Below, in pieces: positions 1 to 6,796 of a stretch of 8,233 bases of DNA. The stretch lies in the NCBI GenBank assembly GCA_903863315.1, contig CAIPBN010000934.1, forward strand, positions 1 to 8,233, written 5' to 3'. The notes under the pieces were generated by a model that ran no database searches, was not told where the DNA came from, and was given only the letters and a program-made list of their open reading frames with translations. The position numbers and the translations under genes are program-made. Numbering within the stretch: position 1 is the stretch's first letter; each line of letters begins with the position of its first letter. This DNA is from an uncultured Verrucomicrobiota bacterium (GTDB taxonomy: Bacteria; Verrucomicrobiota; Verrucomicrobiia; Limisphaerales; SXTU01).

Positions 1-429
1 GATGCGCTCCGCGTTGAGCTGACCGAGGCGGTGCCAGTGGTTGAGGTCAGGGAAAGAAACACGCTCCAGCGCCTGCCAGGCGAAAGGGACGCGGCTGCGG
101 GAGGCATCGCAACCGAAGACGCGCGGCGTCGCAACGCCAGCGGTGCGCACGCGATCCAGCAGGGCTGACTCCACGGCAAGGTGCTGGTCCAGTTCCGGGC
201 CGTTCTCGACCCGGACGAAGAGATCCAAGTCGCCCACCCGCGCCGTCCAAGTGAGATGGTTGCCCTGAGAACCAGCGGGCTGAAGCTCAACGTGCTCCGC
301 GCGGAAGCGCTCCCGTAACTGCTCCGCGAGCTGCTGCTCGATCCGGGCATCCGGTCCGCCGCGCGTCTGCGTGCCGTGGAAGGCCGCCGGGCGGTCGCAC
401 TTCCAGTAATGGATGTTGCGGCGGCTCAT
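1..429 (-). CDS. APH-fold phosphotransferase (small-molecule kinase), N-terminal part, cut by window edge
   Basis: This is the first 143 codons of an open frame that leaves the window at base 1. What is seen: a variable N-terminal stretch with YWKCDRP at residues 8-14, then the N-lobe pattern of aminoglycoside-phosphotransferase-like kinases. That pattern is a GSQGN turn (53-57), a beta strand LFVRVENG (70-77) where the ATP-contacting basic residue is expected, a helix carrying Glu87 (AVESALLDRV), and AGVATPRVFG (97-106), followed by the strand before the hinge. The catalytic HxD and metal-binding DxD motifs would lie beyond the edge and cannot be checked. The family phosphorylates small hydroxylated molecules such as choline, homoserine, methylthioribose, fructosamines or antibiotics. 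The ATG shares an ATGA with the stop of the transporter gene, so translation is probably coupled. My inference is a kinase for a compound imported by that transporter rather than a drug-resistance gene. The exact substrate is unknown. Confidence 0.8.
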   Translation of the reverse strand, partial: MSRRNIHYWKCDRPAAFHGTQTRGGPDARIEQQLAEQLRERFRAEHVELQPAGSQGNHLTWTARVGDLDLFVRVENGPELDQHLAVESALLDRVRTAGVATPRVFGCDASRSRVPFAWQALERVSFPDLNHWHRLGQLNAERI

Positions 430-1364
430 TGCGGTTCGTCCGGCACGCGCCGCTTCCACCAAGCGGCAGCCAGTCCACCAATGATGTTCTGCATGACGCC
501 ACTGAAGACCGCAGCGGCAGCGGCGAGCGGCATGGTGGGGAAGTGGGCGCGGGCCAGCGAGGCAGCCATGCCACCGTTCTGCATGCCGACCTCGATGCTG
601 ATGGTGCGGGCGACGGATTCAGGATAGCGAAACACCTTCGGCACGACATAGCCAACGACGAAGCCGATGAGATGCAGCAGAAACGCAGCAAGGCTGAGGA
701 TGCCGAAATTGCTGGCGATGTCGCCCGCACTGGCCGCGACGATGCCACCGGTCACCAGCACGAAGGCCAGCACGGCAACCGTGGGGCCACAGGCTCCGAT
801 CTGGTCAGCAGTGCGCGGCAGTTTCCACCGGATGAACACGCCGAGCACCACCGGGGCCACGGTGAGCTGGAAGGCGGAGAGGCACAGGCCCCACGCGTCC
901 ACCGGCACATACTTGCCGGCCAGCGCGCTGGTCCACGTCGGCGTGAAGACAAAGGCCAGCATGGTGGAGCACAGCGTGAGCACGACGGAGAGCGCCACAT
1001 TCGCGCGGGCGAGGTAGCTGATCATGTTCGAGGCCATGCCGCCGGGACAGCTCGCCACGAGGATGATTCCGACCGCAAGGCCGGGTTCAAGTTTCAGCAG
1101 CGTGGCCACCAGCCAGCCAGCCAGCGGCATGATCGTGTATTGCGCGACGAACCCGAGCACCACGCTGCCCGGCATCCGGCCGATGGCCTTGAAGTCGTCG
1201 ATGCTCAGGGTCAGCCCCATGCCGAGCATCGAGGCGGCGAGCGACCAGAAGATCCATGGCTTGTCGAACCACAGCATGGTCTGCGGCTGGTAGAACGCGA
1301 GGATCGCGAGGCTGACGAGCCACACCGGGTAGAGGTTGTTGAACCAGTCGAGAAATCGTTTCAT
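426..1364 (-). CDS. Bile acid:sodium symporter family (BASS/SBF) transporter
   Basis: The product is a 312-residue inner-membrane protein, full length for the family, with about ten hydrophobic segments (roughly 12-24, 37-55, 66-90, 95-118, 123-145, 157-179, 194-212, 218-241, 252-270 and 279-303). The two broken-helix signatures are clear: ASCPGGMASN (104-113) and IEVGMQNGG (257-265). Compared from memory with the Neisseria ASBT structure, the residues of both sodium sites are present at a constant offset of two: Ser112, Asn113, Ser126, Thr130 and Glu258 for one site, and Gln75, Val259, Met261 and Gln262 for the other. Sodium-coupled uptake is therefore well supported. The substrate is not: the family carries bile acids, pantoate, pyruvate and other organic anions. 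The gene starts 6 bp after the stop of the large glycosidase-like gene and overlaps the kinase gene by four bases. No good Shine-Dalgarno is visible before the ATG. Uptake of an acidic sugar released outside the cell is my inference. Confidence 0.93.
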   Translation of the reverse strand: MKRFLDWFNNLYPVWLVSLAILAFYQPQTMLWFDKPWIFWSLAASMLGMGLTLSIDDFKAIGRMPGSVVLGFVAQYTIMPLAGWLVATLLKLEPGLAVGIILVASCPGGMASNMISYLARANVALSVVLTLCSTMLAFVFTPTWTSALAGKYVPVDAWGLCLSAFQLTVAPVVLGVFIRWKLPRTADQIGACGPTVAVLAFVLVTGGIVAASAGDIASNFGILSLAAFLLHLIGFVVGYVVPKVFRYPESVARTISIEVGMQNGGMAASLARAHFPTMPLAAAAAVFSGVMQNIIGGLAAAWWKRRVPDEPQ

Positions 1365-1370
1365 GAGCGT

Positions 1371-4300
1371 TCAGCGGGAGGAGGGCACGTCGCGCACCCC
1401 AGAGAAGTTAGGTCCGCCGGCGGCGACGAAGCCGTGGCTGGAACCATCGGCGTCAGGCGTGACCCAAAAGGCATACAAGGAACCACGGGTGAGATGAAAG
1501 CGGAAGCGCACCGGCTGTCCGGCAAGCGCGAACAAGTCTGGCCGCTGGTTCCACTCGACACGCTGCTTCGTGGTCTCGGCCGTCAGCGGCTTGGAAGTGG
1601 CCAGCACTTGGCCGGCGGCATCCAGCGCCTCGACGCGCAGCGCACCTTCCTTCGCGGAGACATTCACGAAGAGGTGCCGGCCTTTGAACAGCACGGACCG
1701 CGTCGTGAGCGTGCCGGGAGTTTCGCGCGCGTCCATGCTCGCGAAGCCATCGCGTCGCAGCATGGCAAGGCCGACGCTGGCGCCGGAATACATGCCGCGT
1801 GTGCCGTTGGGCGCGATGCCAGAGTAGGCGCAATACGGAAACCAAAGCTGATCTTCCATGACGACACACACGCCGGTGGTCGTGTGCAGGTAGGCGCGGT
1901 CCCAGTCGCCTTCTTTCCGGGTGGCGGAAATGAAGGCCCGGCGATCGGGGCGGTGCCAGTGGAAGCCATCGCGGCTGAAACCGAGCTTCAGTTCCGTAAT
2001 CTTCGGAAACTTGCCTTGGTCGCAGATTTTGTTGTCCGGCCCGAGCAGGACCTGGAACGCACCGAGCATGAGGCTCTCATACGCCACGGCGCTGAGGCTG
2101 TAGAGCTGCGGCTTGTCGCCCACCGCGGCGTCGGGTTCGTCGAGCCGGTCGGCATTGCACCAGTAAACGGAGTTGGCCCGCCAGTCCGCGCTTTTCAGAA
2201 AGTCCGCATCCTCATGATACCAGCGGCTGCGCCCGCGCGGGCCACCCTGCTTGATGCTCTGGCACCAGACGTTGCGGAACGGATTGTGAAAGATGGAGCA
2301 GTAATCCGCCGCGCTTCCGGTCGGCACGGGCGGTGACCAGCTCCGGCCATCGGCTGAAGTCTGAAGTGTGTGCCCGGTCCGCCCGTGGTCAGTCAGATAC
2401 TTGATCCGCTGCTCCTGCGAATTCAGATCGAGCCAGACGCTGTTATCGCCTCCCGCAGCGGGGCCTTTCGCGAGGAGGAGATTGTCTTCGAGGATGCCGA
2501 GGTTGGGACGCGTCCAGCGCCTCAAATCCATGCTCGTCGCAAGAGCCAGCGGACCGCGCCAGCCGGCGGTGTAGAACATCTTGAAGCGCTGCGCCTCGGG
2601 ATCAAAGAACACGCCGCCATGACCGAGGTAACACACGGCCTCCTGGCCTTTCTCACCGAGCGTGGAGGCGGCCAGCTCGTGCTTCGTCTCCGGCTTGAAC
2701 ACCGGATTGCCAGCAAACTTCTTCGCGATGTGAAAAGTGCGCTGAAGCGTGGTGCTCTCGATGAGGAAATCATCCACGAAGAGCTGCCGGCCCACATCGA
2801 TCGGGATCACCTTGGGCGGCTGCTCCAGATACGGCACCGGCATCGGCTCAACCGTGGCAGCCGAGAGATGCGGCGGCGGCCACACCTGCGGCAGCACGAT
2901 GCCGTTGTAGAGTTTTTCACCGCTGTTCTCACTCCACGGCCCCGGCGGTGCGGGCTGGTGCAGTTTCAGCTCCACGCCCGGTCCCATCACCAGCAGCACC
3001 ATCTTGTTGAAGCGCAGGCGCTCACCCGCCTGGACGTCCTTGCGATACAGGCTCACGCGATTGATTTCGCCGGGGAACAACTGCACCTCGGGGACATTGA
3101 CCTTCGTGAAGCCCGCTTTTTGCAGCGCCACCCCTTGGCTCGCTGCCTTGGGGCGAATTGTTGGCGTGAGGGCGAACAGCGTGCCTGGCTGGGTGACGGC
3201 CACATCCGTCTGCTCGATGCTCGTGCGGAAGAACGGCAGTCCACGCACGGCTTCCGGCAGTTCATCCGCGACATACTCGCGGTCGGTGAACAGCTTCACG
3301 CCCGGCCTCAGCACGGCGGCTTCCGCAGTGGGCGGAGGCGGGAGCGGCAGGCGGGTCTTGCCGGCGAGCGATTCGAACTGCCCCGTGGCCTCCAGCTTGC
3401 CAAACATGATGCGGTCGCTGGAGCCGCCGTGGTCGCTTTGGGTGACGGTGAGCCACATAGAGCCTTCGTGTTCGTGGAAGGTCGGATACTGGAAGGAGTG
3501 CGGCGACTCGAAGCGGTATTTTCGCTGCCAGATTTTACCATCGCGGGAGATGTCCACGTTGAAGACGCTGCGATTGCAGTTTTGGATCTTGGTGTTCTCC
3601 TGCCAGCCGAGGTAATAGACGCCGCCAAAGTGGTCGAAGGTCGGTTTAGAGTTCAGGCCATTTGGCACGTGCGGCATCTCCTTTCCGATGCTCCATGTTT
3701 TGCCGTCCTGGCTGGTGGTGAAGTGGTAGTTGCCGCCGTCGTTCCGCACGATGGCCATCCAAGTGCCGTCGGGCAGGCGGTTCACGGCGGATTCGCTGAG
3801 CTGCTGCGACTGCGGCTCGTTGTAGTGGCCGATGACTTCGAAGGTGGTGAAGTCGTCATGCAGCACGGCGAGGGCGTTTTGTTTGCCGGGGAAGTTGTTA
3901 AGAGCGACGTAGCGCCGGCCATCGAACTCCTTGAACGAATCAAAAATGTAGAGGCCGTGGTTCACGGCGGGCCTTTTGAAGCCCTGGGCCGCTGCATCAG
4001 CATAAAAATGACGCGGCTCCATGTCGAAGATGCCTGCGGCGGTTTTGAGTTTCGCTTTGTGAATGCTGTCCTCGAAGCTCTGCGTGCGCAGGTCGAAGTC
4101 CCGATACCACGTCAGCTCGCTCGCTGACTTGCTGCAAAAGTAGGTTCGTAGCGTGTGCTCGTCCTTGCGGATGATGCGCGGCACAAAGACCTGCGCATCC
4201 GGCAGGGTGACGTTGGCGAACGCCTGGCCCGCTTTGGCAAGCAGGTGCGCTTTTTCGACCTTCATCGTCTTCAAGTTCACGACTGTCAGCACGCAATACA

Positions 4301-5693
4301 TCGCCGCGCCCGCGCCGTGACCCGGAGCCACATCGTTGTCGTGCTCCACGATGTAAGCACGCTCGCCGACACAGACGAACTCTGCATCGTGCGCCCCCTT
4401 CACCTGCGGCGCAGTGACGCGGACGAGCCGCTGCATGACGATGTCGCCCGCGAGCGCAGGGTCCCAGTTCGCGGGAAGGAGGCTTGCGGCAGAGGTTCGG
4501 GTCTGCTTCGCCAGAGCATCGGTCTCAGTGAGCTTGAAGCGTGTGCTGACGACACTGTTCTTCTCAGGTCCGGCGACATATTTGATGTAGGTGGTGGCGA
4601 CGACGGTGCCATCGGGGAGGAGTTCGAGATCGGAGTAGCCGCAGTCGGAGTTGCCGGTGCCGGGCTTGTCTTCCGCGGTGCGGCCGGCGTTGTGCAGGAG
4701 CTTGATGCGATACTGCCCTTCGCGGCGCTTCACGATGTCATCCAAGGTGCCGACCCAGGCGACATAATGTCCGTAGGTGGCGCTGGTCTTGGCCATGTCG
4801 CGAAAGGCGATGACGAGGCGGCCATCGGGCATCGCTTTGATGACATGGCGGTCGCCGGTGAGGGAAGCAGGGAGTTCCTGCGCGGTGGACCAAGTTTGCG
4901 CACCGTCCTGACTGACCGAGTAGAGTGAGTGATGTTTGCGGCTGTTTTCGCGCAGGAGCATGACCAGCGTCTTGCCATCGGCTGAGCGAGTCACGGCGGG
5001 TTGGCCCCAGCGGGCAGGGATCTTCAAGATGCGGTGCTCCTTGCTCCAAGTGAGGCCGCCGTCGGTGGACTCGCTCTGCACGACGAACTCCGGCAGATCG
5101 GACCACAGGATGAGCCGCCTGCCGTCGTCGAAGCTGAGCACGGTTTTCGGCGGCACCTCACCTTGGATGCCGTTGGGCGTCATCGGGGTCCAGGTCTTGC
5201 CATCGTCTTCTGACACGGCCTGATGCATGGGAAAAGGCGGCTCGCCTTTGCGCCGCCAGTCGAGGCCATCGGCGAAGACGACGAGGCGTGCCTTCCCCTG
5301 CGGATCGACCAGGCGATGGATGGCGGGCGTGTTGGCGGTGGTGTGCCAGTTCGCGGGCACCTCCAGCGGTGCGCTCCAAGTGAGGCCCGCATCGTCGCTG
5401 CGGGCCAGCGGACCGATGGTGAGCGCATGATTCACCGTCCAGGCGGTGAACATCGTTTTACCATCCGGCAGCAGCACGGTATCGCAGTGCCCGTGGTAAA
5501 CCTCCGCCGTGCCGCGTGCGACGACAACCTGGCGTTTCGAGTCGCGGGACAGGTCCACGGTGGGAATCGAGATCGCACGCAAAGTGCCGGGCGTGGGACC
5601 GACGTAGGCGGGCACCGCCGCGCGGAGCGAGAGCGACGTCACGGCGGCAAGCAAGGCAACCATCAGGCCGAGCAAACGGAAAACTCGTCTCAT
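1371..5693 (-). CDS. Exported three-module protein: sialidase-like propeller, second BNR-type propeller, C-terminal glycosidase-like propeller
   Basis: The frame codes for 1440 residues from the ATG at 5693. An upstream in-frame ATG at 5867 is rejected because it lies inside the divergent regulator, whereas the chosen start gives a clean signal peptide (Arg2-Arg3, hydrophobic 7-23, likely cleavage after Ala25). Module 1 (about 40-395) is a BNR/exo-sialidase-like propeller with Asp-boxes at 99-106, 161-168, 209-216 and 261-268. Arg248, Arg298 and Tyr353 (CGYSDLELLPDG) sit where sialidases keep two triad arginines and the nucleophile, but no canonical FRIP motif is seen. Module 2 (about 407-775, starting at PANWDP) is another sialidase-like propeller with Asp-boxes at 661-667 and, degenerate, 716-722. 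A proline hinge (783-788) leads to a beta-rich stretch (about 795-910). Module 3 (about 925-1430) starts with YNGIVLPQVWPP and carries GRQLFVDDFLIE (968-979) and DPEAQRFKMFYTAG (1031-1044). It resembles GH32/GH43-like five-bladed proteins with a C-terminal beta-sandwich. Substrate and activity are unproven. It is the first gene of the operon with the transporter and kinase. Confidence 0.88.
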   Translation of the reverse strand: MRRVFRLLGLMVALLAAVTSLSLRAAVPAYVGPTPGTLRAISIPTVDLSRDSKRQVVVARGTAEVYHGHCDTVLLPDGKTMFTAWTVNHALTIGPLARSDDAGLTWSAPLEVPANWHTTANTPAIHRLVDPQGKARLVVFADGLDWRRKGEPPFPMHQAVSEDDGKTWTPMTPNGIQGEVPPKTVLSFDDGRRLILWSDLPEFVVQSESTDGGLTWSKEHRILKIPARWGQPAVTRSADGKTLVMLLRENSRKHHSLYSVSQDGAQTWSTAQELPASLTGDRHVIKAMPDGRLVIAFRDMAKTSATYGHYVAWVGTLDDIVKRREGQYRIKLLHNAGRTAEDKPGTGNSDCGYSDLELLPDGTVVATTYIKYVAGPEKNSVVSTRFKLTETDALAKQTRTSAASLLPANWDPALAGDIVMQRLVRVTAPQVKGAHDAEFVCVGERAYIVEHDNDVAPGHGAGAAMYCVLTVVNLKTMKVEKAHLLAKAGQAFANVTLPDAQVFVPRIIRKDEHTLRTYFCSKSASELTWYRDFDLRTQSFEDSIHKAKLKTAAGIFDMEPRHFYADAAAQGFKRPAVNHGLYIFDSFKEFDGRRYVALNNFPGKQNALAVLHDDFTTFEVIGHYNEPQSQQLSESAVNRLPDGTWMAIVRNDGGNYHFTTSQDGKTWSIGKEMPHVPNGLNSKPTFDHFGGVYYLGWQENTKIQNCNRSVFNVDISRDGKIWQRKYRFESPHSFQYPTFHEHEGSMWLTVTQSDHGGSSDRIMFGKLEATGQFESLAGKTRLPLPPPPTAEAAVLRPGVKLFTDREYVADELPEAVRGLPFFRTSIEQTDVAVTQPGTLFALTPTIRPKAASQGVALQKAGFTKVNVPEVQLFPGEINRVSLYRKDVQAGERLRFNKMVLLVMGPGVELKLHQPAPPGPWSENSGEKLYNGIVLPQVWPPPHLSAATVEPMPVPYLEQPPKVIPIDVGRQLFVDDFLIESTTLQRTFHIAKKFAGNPVFKPETKHELAASTLGEKGQEAVCYLGHGGVFFDPEAQRFKMFYTAGWRGPLALATSMDLRRWTRPNLGILEDNLLLAKGPAAGGDNSVWLDLNSQEQRIKYLTDHGRTGHTLQTSADGRSWSPPVPTGSAADYCSIFHNPFRNVWCQSIKQGGPRGRSRWYHEDADFLKSADWRANSVYWCNADRLDEPDAAVGDKPQLYSLSAVAYESLMLGAFQVLLGPDNKICDQGKFPKITELKLGFSRDGFHWHRPDRRAFISATRKEGDWDRAYLHTTTGVCVVMEDQLWFPYCAYSGIAPNGTRGMYSGASVGLAMLRRDGFASMDARETPGTLTTRSVLFKGRHLFVNVSAKEGALRVEALDAAGQVLATSKPLTAETTKQRVEWNQRPDLFALAGQPVRFRFHLTRGSLYAFWVTPDADGSSHGFVAAGGPNFSGVRDVPSSR
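5624..5693 (-). other. Signal peptide of the three-module protein
   Basis: The first 23-25 residues have two arginines at positions 2-3, a hydrophobic core from about residue 7 to 23 and a small residue at the likely cleavage point (Ala25). There is no lipobox cysteine, so a Sec-type, non-lipoprotein signal is expected. It places all three propeller modules outside the cytoplasm (periplasm or beyond). The cleavage site is estimated by eye. Confidence 0.75.
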
Positions 5694-5724
5694 AGAAATC
5701 TCATTGGACAACCGACCGGGACGG

Positions 5725-5752
5725 ATGACAACGGCGAGGCGGGTGTTATGAT
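5725..5752 (+). promoter_or_regulatory. Candidate promoter of the LacI-family gene
   Basis: ATGACA (5725-5730) matches the -35 consensus at five of six positions. It is followed after 16 bp by TATGAT (5747-5752), which matches the -10 at five of six. The predicted transcript start, about seven bases past the -10, falls on or next to the GTG start codon at 5759. The mRNA may therefore be leaderless, which fits the absence of any Shine-Dalgarno before this start. Confidence 0.5.
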
Positions 5753-5756
5753 AACA
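5744..5756. promoter_or_regulatory. Palindromic operator candidate in the divergent gap
   Basis: TGTTAT-G-ATAACA is a perfect 6-1-6 inverted repeat in otherwise GC-rich DNA. It lies two bases before the regulator's start codon and overlaps the -10 elements proposed for both directions. LacI-family proteins bind as dimers to short palindromes and often repress divergent neighbours and themselves, so this is the natural binding site for the protein encoded beside it. LacI operators usually have an even-length, CG-centred core, so the odd centre is a caveat. I see no second copy in the other intergenic spaces of the window. Confidence 0.55.
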
Positions 5757-5776
5757 GCGTGTCGAAACCATCTCCA
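5748..5776 (-). promoter_or_regulatory. Candidate promoter of the propeller-transporter-kinase operon
   Basis: On the minus strand, TGGAGA (5776-5771) is followed after 17 bp by TATCAT (5753-5748). These match the sigma-70 consensus at four of six and four to five of six positions. The expected transcript start is near 5741, about 48 bases before the ATG at 5693. The -10 lies inside the 13-bp palindrome and the -35 lies within the first codons of the divergent regulator gene. The hexamers are weak, so this is a position-supported suggestion. The ribosome site before 5693 is also weak (GAGA about 6 bases upstream). Confidence 0.45.
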
Positions 5777-6796
5777 TCCCTTCAGGATATTGCCAGGGCC
5801 ACCGGAGTCTCGGCGATGACGGTTTCCCGGGTTTTGCACGGTGCTCCCAACGTCGCCTTGGAAACACGGGCCCGAGTCGAGGCGGCGGTAGAGGCGCTCG
5901 GTTACCAACCCGATCCCGACCTGACGAGGATGATGGAAGCCGTGCGCGCCCGGAAGAAACTCGGCCTCAAAGCCACTATTGCCGTGCTCCGCGAGCATGT
6001 GCCGCAGGACGGCCTGTTGAGCCCCTCGTATCAATACGTGCCCGTTGAGGACATCAGCCGACGCGCGCACGCGCATGGGTATGCGGTGGAGGAGTTTTTC
6101 CTCGGCAAAGACGGCCTCACGCCAAAACGGCTCCAGCAGATCCTGCACGCCCGTGGCATCGAGGCCGTGATCGTCTCGCCGCAGAGCATTCAACTTCCGT
6201 GCAGCAAGCTCGACTATTCGCCCTTCGCCGCAGTGACGTTTGGGAATGCCATGAGCACGCCCGCGCTGCACATGTGCGCGGGCAACATGACGCTCGGAAT
6301 CCAGATGGCGGCCGAGCAACTCCGCGAACTCGGCTACCGGCGTGTCGGTGTCGCGGTGACGCGGTGGATCGTGAACCGCTCGCAGTTTGGCTACAGCGGC
6401 GGGCTGTTCCACTGGCAGCACGGCCTGCCGGAGGCGGATCGCGTGCCGCTGCTGCTTATGCCCAGCAACGACATCAGCCAAGGCTTTGACGCCTTCTCGA
6501 AGTGGCTGCGCGAGCACCAACCGGACGCGCTGATCACCTTCGACACACACGTGCCCGGTTGGCTGAAGCAACTCGGCCTGCGTGTTCCGCATGACATCGG
6601 CTTCGTCGTGCATGACTGGACGCCGAAAATGACCGGCCTCGCCGGCATCTACCAGCAGCGCGATCATCTGGCGGCTGCGGCGGTTGATTTGGTGGTGACC
6701 CAGCTTTCCCAGCACGAGCACGGCGTGCCCGAAGTGCCACGGCAGATCATGATTCCTCCGCGTTGGGTGGATGGGCGGAGTGTGCGGTCGAAGTAG
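5759..6796 (+). CDS. LacI-family transcriptional regulator
   Basis: The product is 345 residues, normal for LacI/GalR regulators. The helix-turn-helix is at residues 8-28 (LQDIARATGVSAMTVSRVLHG), followed by the third-helix region with RVEAAVEALGY (39-49). The segment after it reads QPDPDLTRMMEAVR rather than the usual PNxxARxL hinge, a variant I associate with Verrucomicrobiota and Planctomycetota regulators. Residues about 72-338 form the periplasmic-binding-protein-like effector domain, ending in GIYQQRDHLAAAAVDLV and a PPRWVDGRSV tail typical of the family. The start is GTG at 5759. No other in-frame start exists between it and the upstream stop at 5726, and the helix-turn-helix begins within eight residues. 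It probably represses or activates the divergent operon and itself in response to a sugar-like effector. The effector cannot be named from sequence. Confidence 0.93.
   Translation: MSKPSPSLQDIARATGVSAMTVSRVLHGAPNVALETRARVEAAVEALGYQPDPDLTRMMEAVRARKKLGLKATIAVLREHVPQDGLLSPSYQYVPVEDISRRAHAHGYAVEEFFLGKDGLTPKRLQQILHARGIEAVIVSPQSIQLPCSKLDYSPFAAVTFGNAMSTPALHMCAGNMTLGIQMAAEQLRELGYRRVGVAVTRWIVNRSQFGYSGGLFHWQHGLPEADRVPLLLMPSNDISQGFDAFSKWLREHQPDALITFDTHVPGWLKQLGLRVPHDIGFVVHDWTPKMTGLAGIYQQRDHLAAAAVDLVVTQLSQHEHGVPEVPRQIMIPPRWVDGRSVRSK

Noticed and set aside
1..429. Antibiotic-resistance aminoglycoside phosphotransferase
   Set aside because: Only the general kinase N-lobe is recognisable, and the operon context with a transporter and glycosidase argues for a metabolic substrate.
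429..2336. Long plus-strand open frame (635 codons) opposite the transporter and propeller genes
   Set aside because: It is antisense to two strongly recognisable genes. Its product is rich in His, Arg, Glu and Ala with no domain pattern, as expected for a mirror frame in GC-rich DNA.
2370..4127. Plus-strand open frame of 585 codons inside the three-module gene
   Set aside because: It is antisense to well-supported propeller modules with no recognisable protein features, so it is a shadow frame.
5694..5867. 58-codon N-terminal extension of the three-module protein from the ATG at 5867
   Set aside because: It would bury the signal peptide, overlap the divergent regulator and run through the palindrome. 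The ATG at 5693 directly precedes a good signal sequence.
5690..6721. Minus-strand open frame of 343 codons opposite the regulator
   Set aside because: The plus-strand frame encodes a complete LacI protein. The opposite frame has no family features and would overlap the operon promoter.
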